This document shows positions 36,601 to 42,203 of a DNA stretch of 64,000 nt, piece after piece; position 1 is the first letter of the stretch; every line of letters starts with the position of its first letter. The stretch spans positions 84,424,160-84,488,159 of the forward strand of contig NC_088202.1 of assembly GCF_037126465.1 (NCBI RefSeq). The letters are read 5' to 3'. This stretch comes from Ornithodoros turicata (lineage: Eukaryota; Arthropoda; Arachnida; Ixodida; Argasidae). The notes beneath the pieces are model-generated. The model saw only the letters and a list, made by a program, of their open reading frames with translations. It did no database searches and was not told the origin of the DNA. The position numbers were made by a program, and so were the translations under genes.

Positions 36601-37736
36601 GAGATCACTGCTGCCTACCTAGATTTACATATATTAGAAGGAAAATGAAAAATTAGTCCGGACGTGGTAGGGTCTGACTAGTCGAATACTTGTATAGACT
36701 GGGTAACTACACTGTCTCCAAGAGGGAGAGAGAAACATAAAGAATGAGCTTGAATGGCAAACGTTGCGGAATCCCATATAAAGACATCCAGGCTAGAGTG
36801 CAAATGACAAAAATGAGGTCAATACCTAACAGAAAATTAACATGCAGGGGCCTCTCTTCGTTCGAGGCGCCTCCGAGGTTTTGCGCGTAGAATTTACTTC
36901 GGTGGTTTTTAAATTTCATTATCGAACTTCGCATTATTAATTAAATTATTGAGTTATAGATCTACTACTATCATCTACCGTACACTCAGGCGTAACGCCA
37001 ACACATTACAGCCAACACTTTCAGCCACATAAACAATCGGAAAGACATAAATTCTACGTAACAAGAGGCAAACTATGTGGTGGCAGGGTACAGAGTTTTC
37101 TACATACGCGGATTCCTCACGGAAAATTACACATTTACTCCGTCAACTGATTAAAAATGTTTCCATAGAGTGGAAAATGGTTCTGTGGCTAGCCTGCGTA
37201 ATCTCCCGGCGTGTTCGAGATTTCTCTGATTGTATTATGAGCCAACAACCCCCTAGGTGGTGTTGCACGCGCAGTTTCGTGGTTTCCTTCGCGTGACCCT
37301 TTTCATGTCTGTCTGCTGCACTTTTGCGTACCATTCCCTTGCGGGAAAACCGCGAAACGTGCTTTACGCAATTTCCGTAGCACTTTAGACAGGTTGTATG
37401 CGTGCGCCACGGTTTGCCAATATGCATTTCGCGGTAGTTCATTCTCTCAGATAAATGTTTTTGTCCCCCTCGCTTGTCGCCTTCCTGTGTTGGTTGAGAA
37501 GTAGTCTGGATAGCTGCTTCACGCATCTTACTGCAAACGTCGCGAAAATTAACAGCTCTGCTGCAGTTGAAAGGCAACATTTGGCTCTCATAACTGCCCA
37601 TAACATTATTCGCACTTGCACACATTGATTACCCCGTTCTGTTTTGGCCTTTAGGAACCCCAAGGTTGACTGCAACGGTGAAGACATCCCCCGGGTCAAC
37701 TTTGATAACTGGCAAAACGAGCCGGTATGGACGTGA
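9399..37736 (+). CDS. Secreted CLIP-domain animal heme peroxidase, 16 coding exons
   Basis: Joined exons: 9399-9501, 11028-11255, 13548-13691, 15004-15130, 21848-22056, 23037-23207, 23846-24025, 24224-24325, 24755-24862, 26898-27095, 27229-27365, 28385-28552, 33157-33359, 34497-34666, 35625-35727, 37655-37736. All introns are GT-AG and every junction keeps frame, giving 810 residues. Order: signal peptide (about 1-25), basic linker, CLIP-type domain (C61-C100), helical linker, peroxidase domain (about 227-790). Conserved residues by comparison with myeloperoxidase: Q314, D317 (heme ester), distal H318, D319 (Ca), R461, E464 (heme ester), proximal H565, N646. Position 465 is Gln, so the myeloperoxidase Met sulfonium link is absent. 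The family oxidises substrates with hydrogen peroxide in secretions, hemolymph, cuticle or eggshell. It is closest in layout to peroxinectin/chorion peroxidases, but no KGD or RGD motif was seen. The exact role is unknown. Confidence 0.93.
10157..10385 (+). mobile_element. tRNA-derived SINE (Ruka-like) in intron 1
   Basis: A Pol III A box-like TGGCGTAGTGG and a degraded B box-like GGTTCGCACGGC sit in the first 65 bp. The body CCGGCTGTGCT, GGTCCAGGACGCATACAAAC and GTCTGTACGCCGCTCATAGC matches the other SINE copies in this window at 18797-19031 (minus), 31838-32093 and 40455-40592. It ends in an A-rich tail near 10385. The family name is from memory of tick SINEs and should be treated as tentative. 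Confidence 0.75.
11028..11255 (+). CDS. peroxidase exon 2: CLIP-type domain
   Basis: Acceptor CTCCACTGCGCAG, donor GTAAGA; phase 1 at both ends. It encodes a basic Gln/Arg/Asn linker, then six cysteines spaced C-x9-C-x5-C-x14-C-x6-CC (residues 61, 71, 77, 92, 99, 100), ending VCCP. That is the disulfide pattern of arthropod CLIP domains, otherwise best known at the N-terminus of clip serine proteases. The whole domain sits on this one symmetrical exon. Confidence 0.88.
11735..12185. repeat. diverged direct repeat pair in intron 2
   Basis: Two GC-rich segments, about 11735-11825 and 12100-12185, share the order GTC(A/G)(A/G)GCCTTG-GTCG, GGCCC-CC-AAGAG, GCCCCG, and CCCCGGCTGC-CCCCC. They are diverged but collinear, about 365 bp apart. 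They may be LTRs or two copies of one element. No coding sequence lies between them. Confidence 0.45.
12859..12925. repeat. nested perfect hairpins in GC-rich part of intron 2
   Basis: The outer arm CCGTCCGCCGT (12859-12869) pairs perfectly with ACGGCGGACGG (12915-12925). Inside, GAGTGAA-CTAC-TTCACTC (12882-12899) forms a second perfect hairpin. The surrounding 12640-13200 is GC- and CpG-rich compared with the rest of the intron and has a CCAAT sequence at about 12935. It is either part of a transposon or a regulatory block. Confidence 0.6.
13287..13460. repeat. short direct repeat pair in intron 2
   Basis: GATAACGACAAGTTGAA(T/G)ATCGGG occurs at about 13287 and again at about 13419, with CCTGAT downstream in both. 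Between them TCTGTATGA and GCCGAAGTGT are each repeated. It looks like local duplication; no function is suggested. Confidence 0.6.
13548..13691 (+). CDS. peroxidase exon 3: linker
   Basis: Acceptor CGTTTTGCAG, donor GTGAGG; phase 1 at both ends. It encodes a Pro-rich strand ([13 protein letters not shown]) and then a helical segment with NDLDIAGRA and ERSLLNDG. This matches the propeptide-like region before the peroxidase core in peroxinectin-type proteins. Confidence 0.85.
15004..15130 (+). CDS. peroxidase exon 4: linker
   Basis: Acceptor ATTTCTATGTAG, donor GTACGC; enters in phase 1 and leaves in phase 2. It encodes [20 protein letters not shown] and ends [10 protein letters not shown], a helical propeptide region with the His-containing ASLHAAFFG stretch. 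It is followed by the 6.7-kb intron 4. Confidence 0.85.
16159..16384. mobile_element. SINE inserted as a head-to-head inverted pair, with 11-bp duplication
   Basis: A left arm of about 59 bp (ending at GGGATCGAACCCACATCT) is the reverse complement of the right arm (AGATGTGGGTTCGATCCC to TTTCATCTTTCATCG), with about 28 bp between. The left arm continues further into the SINE 3' region (ending GCCTCAGAAC on the minus strand). GGTTCGATCCC is a tRNA-type B box. The 11-bp GTAGAGCCAGC flanks both sides exactly (16148-16158 and 16385-16395), showing a single insertion. A further copy of the body lies at 41043-41157. Confidence 0.85.
16549..16690 (-). mobile_element. 3' UTR fragment of the non-LTR element found at 29.2-32.9 kb
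   Basis: AAAGGTCAGCC and GTCGGCTTGCTATTCC recur at 29259-29297 in the same orientation, preceded in both places by a G run and TATATTTAT-like sequence. It is a 5'-truncated insertion, minus strand, in intron 4. Confidence 0.65.
17552..17723 (+). other. candidate signal-peptide exon inside intron 4
   Basis: An ATG in fair context (GCGACTATGG) opens a frame [20 protein letters not shown], then a strongly hydrophobic run to SSALA, a good signal-peptide shape. NST follows, and the frame reaches a donor-like TT|GTAAGC at 17724 in phase 1. A TATATA lies at about 17440. It could be the first coding exon of a nested or alternative transcript. Phase does not fit exon 5 (needs phase 2) but fits exon 6. 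It could equally be chance. Confidence 0.3.
17826..17864. repeat. (GA)n-rich simple repeat
   Basis: GAGAGAAAGAGAGATAGAGA and further GA repeats over about 40 bp in intron 4. Confidence 0.85.
18340..18421 (-). mobile_element. SINE fragment
   Basis: On the minus strand it reads CTGGGTTTTCATCAGACTCC, then TTCAGACATACGTCGGCACA, then GTCGGTCCAGGA. This is the central part of the Ruka-like SINE seen complete at 31838-32093. Both ends are missing. Confidence 0.6.
18797..19031 (-). mobile_element. tRNA-derived SINE (Ruka-like), minus strand, intron 4
   Basis: Read on minus: a GGCCGTGCGGGTTAAGGCGC head, the B box GGTTCGAATCC (complement at about 18946-18957), CCGGCTGTGCTGTCTGAGG, GTCGGCCCAGGACGCATACT and a TCTCTCC 3' region. 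It is nearly full length and lies antisense to the peroxidase gene. Confidence 0.8.
19414..19602. mobile_element. MITE related to 6616-6838
   Basis: The left end GCTCTAAGAAAAAAGGGTAG and right end CTACCTTTC...CCCCCTTAGAGTGTA are inverted copies of one another and resemble the ends of the MITE at 6616-6838. No coding capacity. TA at the right end suits a Tc1/mariner-type target. Confidence 0.7.
19789..19819. repeat. perfect hairpin in ATGT-rich DNA
   Basis: GTAGACACATACA and TGTATGTGTCTAC are perfect 13-bp arms around TATAC. Further TGTATGT/ACATATAC copies follow to 19870. It is probably unstable simple-sequence DNA in intron 4. Confidence 0.75.
20340..20366. repeat. (AT)n microsatellite, left of the 234-bp array
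   Basis: About 13 AT dinucleotides lie just before the first 234-bp unit. A longer AT tract lies after the last unit at 21584-21624. Confidence 0.9.
20383..21552. repeat. 234-bp tandem array, five copies, in peroxidase intron 4
   Basis: CCTATTATACTTCACTGGCT starts units at 20383, 20617, 20851, 21085 and 21319, exactly 234 bp apart; a broken sixth start lies at 21553. Units are essentially identical; the fourth reads GATGATTTCC where the others read GATGAGGTCC. Each unit ends in a T8 tract (CTATTTTTTTT). It is framed by TA microsatellite on both sides, like the 290-bp array at 767-2818, although the units are unrelated in sequence. No coding sequence is recognised. Confidence 0.95.
21584..21624. 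repeat. (TA)n microsatellite followed by a G run
   Basis: About 20 TA dinucleotides and then G10 (to about 21636). The lengths of both are prone to sequencing error. Confidence 0.9.
21848..22056 (+). CDS. peroxidase exon 5: start of the peroxidase core
   Basis: Acceptor TCTTTCATACAG, donor GTAAGC. It encodes the characteristic entry of animal peroxidases: [26 protein letters not shown] (residues about 226-254) and [11 protein letters not shown]227, C233 and C245 are probable disulfide partners. NAT at 205-207 is a glycosylation sequon. Enters phase 2, leaves phase 1. Confidence 0.92.
22057..23036. other. peroxidase intron 5, nothing recognised
   Basis: A 980-bp intron. Minus-strand open frames up to 161 codons overlap the end of exon 5 and match nothing I know. 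No repeat ends are visible. Confidence 0.5.
23037..23207 (+). CDS. peroxidase exon 6: distal heme site
   Basis: Acceptor CTTCCTTGCAG, donor GTAAGT. It carries LPNPRLVS and the distal motif QFVDHDLT. Q314, D317 (heme ester), H318 (distal His) and D319 (Ca ligand) correspond to Q91, D94, H95 and D96 of mature myeloperoxidase. Phase 1 on both sides. Confidence 0.93.
23846..24025 (+). CDS. peroxidase exon 7
   Basis: Acceptor ATCTCTAACAG, donor GTAAGC. It encodes [32 protein letters not shown] and CIEFVRS, typical of the segment after the distal site, including the PACMPI and CIEFVRS landmarks. NGS (330-332) is a possible glycosylation site. Phase 1 on both sides. Confidence 0.92.
24224..24325 (+). 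CDS. peroxidase exon 8
   Basis: Acceptor AATGTGTTATAG, donor GTATGG. It encodes [20 protein letters not shown], the family landmark T-x-(Y/F)-x-DASNIYG, followed by an acidic helix with [10 protein letters not shown]. Phase 1 on both sides. It follows the short 198-bp intron 7. Confidence 0.93.
24755..24862 (+). CDS. peroxidase exon 9
   Basis: Acceptor GATTCTTTTGCAG, donor GTAAAT. It encodes [15 protein letters not shown] and [14 protein letters not shown], matching the FLP and CF-x-AGD stretch before the catalytic Arg. The Gly of GD is completed by exon 10. Phase 1 on both sides. Confidence 0.9.
25047..25269. mobile_element. imperfect foldback element in intron 9
   Basis: Two arms of about 110 bp pair at roughly three quarters of positions. 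TGTACAGCTTGCAACATCCT at the left matches TATACAGCTTGCGACATACT read on minus from 25269. The dyad centre lies near 25150, where CACGTACGGCATGCTACCC faces its near-complement. It has no coding capacity. It is likely an old MITE or an inverted duplication. Confidence 0.75.
25448..25465. repeat. (GAAT)n microsatellite
   Basis: Four GAAT repeats in intron 9, possibly a LINE 3' tail. Confidence 0.6.
26126..26460. repeat. unclassified repeat-like block with hairpin in intron 9
   Basis: This GC-rich block ends in a perfect hairpin CGCCACCACA-AGCTA-TGTGGTGGCG (26386-26410), followed by CATAGCATAGCATA-type repeats. A related phrase (GGACTAGCTC, then GGCTGGAT and GTGAAGCGC) occurs at 26343-26382 and again at 26812-26853. 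The element class is unknown. Confidence 0.4.
26898..27095 (+). CDS. peroxidase exon 10: catalytic Arg
   Basis: Acceptor TTTCTCTCTTAG, donor GTACTA. It encodes [19 protein letters not shown] and REHNRIA. R461 corresponds to the catalytic Arg239 of mature myeloperoxidase and E464 to the heme-linking Glu242. Gln replaces Met at the next position. It ends [10 protein letters not shown]. Phase 1 on both sides. Confidence 0.94.
27229..27365 (+). CDS. peroxidase exon 11: proximal His
   Basis: Acceptor TTTTCTTCCAG, donor GTGAGG. It encodes the [19 protein letters not shown] stretch and then [10 protein letters not shown]565 matches the proximal heme ligand His336 of mature myeloperoxidase. Enters phase 1, leaves phase 0. 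It follows the shortest intron (133 bp). Confidence 0.93.
27366..28384. other. peroxidase intron 11, nothing recognised
   Basis: A 1019-bp intron with no element ends or protein motifs visible on either strand. Confidence 0.5.
28385..28552 (+). CDS. peroxidase exon 12
   Basis: Acceptor CATTCTTCACAG, donor GTGAGG; phase 0 on both sides, 56 codons. It encodes [27 protein letters not shown] and [14 protein letters not shown], the usual segment in which a loop leads to the (L/F)-RGL helix. Confidence 0.9.
29236..32930 (-). pseudogene. I/LOA-like non-LTR retrotransposon, broken, antisense in intron 12
   Basis: Read on minus, endonuclease pieces lie at about 32930-32390 ([20 protein letters not shown]). 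Reverse transcriptase is at about 31733-31060, with NPWKT-like [44 protein letters not shown], and YADD coded near 31085-31070. A thumb-like part is at 30808-30272, then RNase H at 30245-29800 ([34 protein letters not shown]) and a Cys/His tail ([20 protein letters not shown]) near 29600. The combination of apurinic endonuclease, RT and RNase H suggests the I or LOA group. There are frameshifts near 30270 and 31100 and a SINE insertion at 31838-32093, so it is dead. The 3' end is near 29236. Confidence 0.88.
31838..32093 (+). mobile_element. full-length Ruka-like SINE with perfect 13-bp target duplication
   Basis: It starts AGCTCCCGTGGCTCCGTGGT; the A box is GTGGTTAGCG-like and the B box is GGTTCGAATCCC (about 31898-31910). 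The body CCGGCTGTGCTGTCTGGGG, GTCGGCACAG and GTCGGCCCAGGACGCACA is followed by a (CAC)n tail. CTCGGCGCTCGGA flanks it exactly at 31825-31837 and 32094-32106. It is inserted in the endonuclease-RT interval of the antisense LINE, so it is younger than that LINE. It is the best reference copy in the window. Confidence 0.92.
33157..33359 (+). CDS. peroxidase exon 13
   Basis: Acceptor TTCCCTGCGCAG, donor GTGAGT. It encodes [20 protein letters not shown], the strongest family signature; N646 is the Asn that hydrogen-bonds the proximal His. It ends [14 protein letters not shown]. Enters phase 0, leaves phase 2. It follows intron 12, which contains a 3.7-kb LINE. Confidence 0.94.
34497..34666 (+). 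CDS. peroxidase exon 14
   Basis: Acceptor TTTTCCCTATAAG, donor GTATGA. It encodes [33 protein letters not shown] and GDRFWYEN, matching the DIDLW-GG-SE and GDRFWYE landmarks. The acceptor is a little weak, but phase (2 in, 1 out) and protein fit fix it. Confidence 0.91.
35625..35727 (+). CDS. peroxidase exon 15
   Basis: Acceptor CTTTCGTTTTACAG, donor GTAAGC. It encodes [18 protein letters not shown] and [10 protein letters not shown], the C-terminal landmark (I/L)-xx-(S/T)LARI-x-CDN(T/S) of the family. Enters phase 1, leaves phase 2. Confidence 0.92.
36119..36508. mobile_element. TTAA-flanked foldback MITE in intron 15
   Basis: TTAA lies on both sides (36115-36118 and 36509-36512). The right end reads TTTAGTGCCCCT, the complement of AGGGGCACTAAA. 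Arms of about 180 bp pair imperfectly; both contain GGAATGAAAGAT, CAAAAGGAACG, CGCCA and TCTCCTCTCCTCCTCAAGAA. The same terminus occurs on the 40719-42199 element. TTAA targets are typical of the piggyBac group, so a piggyBac-mobilised MITE is likely. No coding capacity. Confidence 0.78.
36513..37654. other. rest of peroxidase intron 15 with an unexplained minus frame
   Basis: A 160-codon frame on minus (37625-37143), rich in Lys, Arg and Cys (one THTTCLKC and a nearby GNCVKH), opens in this intron. I do not recognise it, it has no upstream promoter or splice support, and it may be a transposon remnant or chance. Nothing else is visible. Confidence 0.3.
37655..37736 (+). CDS. peroxidase exon 16: C-terminus and stop
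   Basis: Acceptor TTTTGGCCTTTAG. It encodes [20 protein letters not shown], then seven more residues and TGA at 37734-37736. The C-x-x-(I/L)P-x-(V/L)-(N/D)-x-x-x-W tail is typical of peroxidase C-termini and completes an 810-residue product. Confidence 0.9.
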
Positions 37737-37762
37737 CATACCTTCACGTGCTATCTTCAACA

Positions 37763-37768
37763 AATAAA
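37763..37768 (+). terminator. polyadenylation signal AATAAA (proximal)
   Basis: An AATAAA hexamer lies 27 bases after the stop codon and could end the peroxidase message. A second one lies at 37846-37851. Confidence 0.55.
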
Positions 37769-37845
37769 CAAAGAGGTGTTTTATTCGTTTGCTACTTACA
37801 AGCAGAAAACCTTCCTCTTTTGTTGTGACTGTTTAATGTCATATA

Positions 37846-37851
37846 AATAAA
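37846..37851 (+). terminator. polyadenylation signal AATAAA (distal)
   Basis: This hexamer is 110 bases after the stop and is followed by GT-rich sequence (GAGTTGTTTTTATGGTTG), the usual downstream element. That makes it the better candidate for the main 3' end. Confidence 0.6.
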
Positions 37852-37855
37852 TCAC

Positions 37856-38840
37856 TGAGTTGTTTTTATGGTTGAATGGTCTGTTTGATTGGTCACTCAC
37901 GAGGAAATGAAGTGATCCATGTGGCTGCGTGATCTTGCGCCTCGATTTGAACGCACCCTTTTGGGTATAGTTGAAATATCGTCCTCCTTATAATCACGTG
38001 CAGCTCGGTCCACAATTCCAAAGGCCCCCTCCAATATTGCGTCTCGCTACTGCGATGAGTATGTCCAGGACGTCCACTTAATTCATCGCGGTTCTCACGA
38101 GTCTAGGTCAATGAAAATGCACACAAGACGCCATGAAAAGAAACCGTGTACTGCATTGTGAACAGACAAAACTTTAATTGTTTTTAACCCCACTCGTGGA
38201 GCTGTCCCCACTCGAGGGTGACACTAGAAGTGACGGAGAGAAAAAGGAAAGGGAGAAACGTGAAAAGGCATGAAGGCTGGGTTGTGTTTTCAGCGGAAGA
38301 CAGAGGAAAACACTAAATAAGAAAGCCTGACCTCTGTCTTGAGACCTCTGTGCGCAGGTTCCTATAAATTCCGCTCGGAAATGCGTAACACCCATGAATG
38401 AAAAACCTATACCGCAGAACCAATATCGACAGCAAGGAGCGCGTGCCTACTAAGAAGAATGCGCTTTGCCAACACCACCTAGATAGAGAAAGCCTGCTTA
38501 CTCTTCGACGTGACGTAACAACTAATAGTTAGCCAATCAGGATCGTGTTCTCAACGGCGGTAACCAATCACGAACGAGCTTTCAGCTGTCGTAGCCATGG
38601 AGACGAACCACCGTCGTCTGCGAGCAGTGATGGAACGTCCCCGCGTACTAAATGGGAAACTTTAAAATAAACCTTAAAATAAAGCTCAAAACGGTCCCAT
38701 ATCTTTCTTATGACTGACTTTCTGGAAACAGTGTTGCACTTTTTGTCTACAGATTCATTTCTACAGGTTCCAAGTTAGCTGCAATCATTTCCGAGTTCTT
38801 GAATTCACAGAACGGCGAATCGCAGTAGCAGACGAATTCT
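37856..38840. other. intergenic DNA downstream of the peroxidase
   Basis: No gene recognised. At 38520-38640 there are two CCAAT-type boxes (AGCCAATCAG, AACCAATCAC), a GTGACG and GCCATGG-rich sequence, which resembles a compact promoter, but no exon follows on either strand that I can support. Confidence 0.4.
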
Positions 38841-38844
38841 GACT

Positions 38845-39980
38845 ATTTATTTATTTCCATTTGTTTATTTATTTATTTCTATACACTTCAAGGGCCCAGA
38901 GGGCATTACATGAGGGGGCGGACCCGGCAACATGTACATACTCGAGAACAAATGTACAACGAAAAAGGGAACTGGAGGGAAATAACACGAACAAATTTTG
39001 TACAAAAAAAAAGAAAAAAAGAAGAAGAAAGTGTTTATGGCACAGCGAAGTGACGATGTAATGCAATGCGGAAGTGATGGGGGTCGATGCAATTGACAGT
39101 GTCCTGAGCTAAGTTGTTCCAATCGATGATAGTATTTGGAAAGAATGATTTACTGAAACAAGTAGTGCGAGACCGAATACGGGAAACCTTGTAAGAATGA
39201 TCGAGTAGAGCTGAAATGCGAGTAGGAGGTAATATGTAATGGGGGCGTAATGAGTTTGAGCGATAAATGTGGTTGAAGAGACGGAGACGAGAAATCCGGC
39301 GACGGTGAGAGAGGTCAGCTAGCTGAAGACGTTGCTTTATCTGGGATACGCTAGAGAAAGGAGAATAATCCGATGTAATGAATCGGGCAGCCCGGTTTTG
39401 AATTTTTGTTTTCAGTGATTAAACATTTATTATGCGGATCCCAGATAGCGGACGCGTACTGCAGCTGAGGCCGCACTAATGTAGGCGAGGAGTTTTACAT
39501 TAGATGGGGATGACTTAAGGTTCCTACGCAAGTAACCTAGAGTTCGATTGGCTTTTCGAGACACTGCCTGGATATGCTCTACCCACGAGAGATTCAATTG
39601 AAGGTGAACACCAAGGTACTTGTATGAAGAGGAACATGGAATAGGGGGCCGTCGATGGAATATGTGCGCAAGGACGGTGATGTAATTCGGCGAAAGCAGA
39701 CATGAGCACATTTATCAATATTTAATGACATTAGTCATTTTTCACACCAGTTATGGACTAAGGTTAGGTCTTTTTGTAGCGCGATTTGGTCAACATCAGA
39801 GAATATTACACGGTATAAGAATAAGACACAATCATCTGCGAACAAACGAATAGAACTAGAAATGGAAGCAGGTAAATCATTTATGTACGAGGAACAGACG
39901 GGGGCCGAGGACGGAACCCTGGGGAATTGCGGAAGTGACAGGGCAGAAATCCGAAGAGAACTGGCTAACAGGGACACGCT
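38845..39980 (-). pseudogene. CR1/Jockey-type LINE, 3' part only
   Basis: Read on minus from about 39980: FPRVPSSAPVCSSYINDLPA, IRLFADDCVLF (the RT active-site motif, FADD), LQKDLTLVHNWCEKW, then in a second frame YKYLGVHLQLNLSWVEHI and RTLGYLRRNLK. These are the conserved final motifs of CR1/Jockey-group RT. A frameshift near 39720 breaks it. The 3' UTR runs to 38845 and ends in AAAT-type repeats (TTTATTTA runs on plus). The 5' end is truncated. Confidence 0.85.
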
Positions 39981-40454
39981 GTGAACGGGATGAGAGAAAC
40001 GCAGATATCCAGGAGAGAACAGTAGGGTCAGTGTTTAGATGGGAGAGTTTTAATAAAAAGGCGCTTGTGACTATGTATGACTATGTGACTATATATGTCC
40101 ACGTAGCGCAGGAGGGAGAGGAGGCAATAAGATGGCCTTCTGTGTCTATAGGTGGCGTTGGCTTGGCCGTTTAGTAGATGAAGTCTGACTACTTTGACAG
40201 ACTCCAACTAACGCACCCATTGTAGACACAAACCAAATCAGAATTTCGCTTCCGGTTTCCGTTGTTTCGAGTGACGATCGTTTGTATGCTCTTGCGACAC
40301 GCGAGTACAAACAAATTGGTTACGTCCAGGAAATTGCTGTTACCGTGAGCTTTTTATTCCATCTCGACCTGCAGTTGGGGCATGCTCTATATTTGGTTCC
40401 TGCGCATAGAGACACCCTGCTGCACTGCTGCGACTTATTCGTCACAACATTTAG

Positions 40455-40592
40455 GTTTACTGTCGGCCCAGGACGCATGCTAATCCCCCTGTCCCCCACT
40501 CCTTCCTGCTGTCCTCTCTCCATCTGTCCACGTCTGTACGCCGCTCATAGCCACAGTTGCTTCGCAGCGCTAACAAGGAATAAAAAAAATTA
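40455..40592 (+). mobile_element. 3' half of a Ruka-like SINE
   Basis: GTCGGCCCAGGACGCATGCT, then GTCTGTACGCCGCTCATAGC and an AATAAAAAAAATT tail match the 10157-10385 copy. The tRNA-like head is missing. Confidence 0.75.
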
Positions 40593-40816
40593 GGTTTACT
40601 CATATCACCGACGTTAGAGCAGCGCGTGAAAGAATGCCGCTATTGTATGTGCGATAAATCAATGTTATTTCGGCGAGTCACTTGCTGTGTACACACCGTG
40701 TACATGCGGAACCGTTAAAGGGGCACTAAAATGCAAAAACAAGTGCACTTCAAATTACGTTACACGCAATGTTAATTTCATACTTGTTATCATAATCCAA
40801 AGCTGTAGTACACACT

Positions 40817-41612
40817 GTGTGTAGGCACACTGTAGTATTGCAGTGGATCCCCGGACATGTCGGTATCAGCGGCAACGAAGAAGCAGACAGAGCCGCATTG
40901 AGCGCCCATCAGCACGCAGCTTTTTCCCCGATAATGATGTCGTCGGGCGACCGAAGACACCTCCTCTCGACACTCACGAGTCCCAAGATGCAGGCTCAGT
41001 GGGAACACGACATAGCTCACTCCCTTGTCTCTAATGTAGGTCCCTACAGCTGGCTAACTTTTTCAGTGACTTTCATCTTTCATCGTTGATTTCTTAGACA
41101 ATTTGAGGCTTTGTTTGTATCTGTCCCTTCTATGTTGTTCCAGCCTCAGAACGTCAGTTTCTCTCTTTCTCTCTTTACCCTATGCTTTCTCTCGTCCTTC
41201 CTCCGCGACTACCGCGCCCCTTAACTGCTCTCTTCCACCGCATGAGGCTCAACGTTGCCTTTACACCTGCCTTTCAACACCGTCTCGGCTCCACCTCATC
41301 TTCCCTCTGCCCCACTTGTGGAGTGCACCTCAGCTACGTCATCCTGTCTTGTGGGCAATACCACCACGACCGTGCACTAATGGAAGTCTCTATGCAACGC
41401 ATTGACAAGCGGCCGTTCAACCTAGCGAAGATCCTCGGTCCGTGGTCGAACGCTGCCCACCAGACGCAGGGCCTTCGTCTTCTGGCGGAGTAGTTGTGCT
41501 CCACCAGTCTGGCAACGGCTCTTTGAAAGCCCCCATCATCATCCCTTCATCCTCTCCCAACGCGAAATAGGGCAGTGTACCACCTCAGCGGCGATGAATC
41601 GCGCACCCCATC
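40817..41612 (+). pseudogene. I-like LINE 3' fragment (RNase H end and tail)
   Basis: RNase H C-terminal motif LQWIPGHVGISGNEEADRAA at about 40838-40897, then ALSAHQH and further coding to 41036. A SINE piece interrupts it to 41157. The LINE then resumes with MRLNVAFTPAFQHRLG, the Cys tail CPTCGVHLSYVILSCGQY and stop at about 41493. The 3' end motif ATAGGGCAGTGTACCACCTC and GCGGCGATGAATCGC is at 41565-41612. Confidence 0.8.
41043..41157 (+). mobile_element. SINE fragment nested in the LINE
   Basis: CCCTACAGCTGGCTAAC, TTTTTCAGTGACTTTCATCT, then GGCTTTGTTTGTATCTGTCC and TTGTTCCAGCCTCAGAAC match the SINE of 16159-16384. The tRNA-like part upstream of the B box is absent. It splits the LINE's RNase H from its Cys tail. 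Confidence 0.75.
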
Positions 41613-41855
41613 ACCATCCAATGTATGTGTGCGTGTGTGTCAAAACTTTTATTCCGTTACGGAGCTACAATCAAAATTATATGGACTCTTTCTTGCTTCG
41701 ACGCTAAGCGGAGAACGACCTTTCAGCTCGTGCATCGGTGTTTTTAGTCCATGCTGCGCGTGCCAAGCCATGCAGCAGACCCCGTGGAAAACATTATGCG
41801 CATTGCGAAGCGGACTGGTGTCGCTGTCCGAAGGACGTGAAGATAAATGTTGTCA

Positions 41856-41995
41856 GTGGAACATTCGCGAGAGCTGTTGTGGGATACAGTTCAATGAATC
41901 GGTACACAAAAATGCAGCAGTGCGCGTGGAACATTCGCGAGAGCTGTTGTGGGATACAGTTCAATGAATCGGTACACAAAAATGCAGCAGTGCGC
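41856..41995. repeat. perfect 2 x 70-bp tandem duplication
   Basis: GTGGAACATTCGCGAGAGCT starts two adjacent 70-bp units (41856-41925, 41926-41995) with no difference between them. The lack of divergence implies a recent event or an assembly artefact. 70 bp is not a multiple of 3, so any frame through it would shift. Confidence 0.9.
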
Positions 41996-42203
41996 ATCAT
42001 GCAGCGCATATACGGCATGCTGCATGCCGCCAATCTTTGCCTCCTGGGGATCCCATTTGTTGCCGCCAAAGACGGCTCTGTTTTCATTGCGTTTTTCTTC
42101 TAAACGGTAGCGTTGGGTGAAGTAATTTTGTTTGAATGGCACTAATTGAAACACGGACTTTCCTTTGAGAGCAAGTTGTTTTTGTATTTTAGTACCCCTT
42201 TAA

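Larger units (their letters stand above)
40719..42199. mobile_element. TTAA-flanked, piggyBac-like non-autonomous element with nested insertions
   Basis: TTAA occurs on both sides (40715-40718, 42200-42203). The left end AGGGGCACTAAAATGCAAAA matches the inverted right end TTTTGTATTTTAGTACCCCT with two mismatches in 20. No transposase is recognised. It contains an I-like LINE fragment (about 40817-41612) that itself holds a SINE piece, and a perfect 70-bp tandem duplication. It shares its terminus with the MITE at 36119-36508. Confidence 0.78.
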
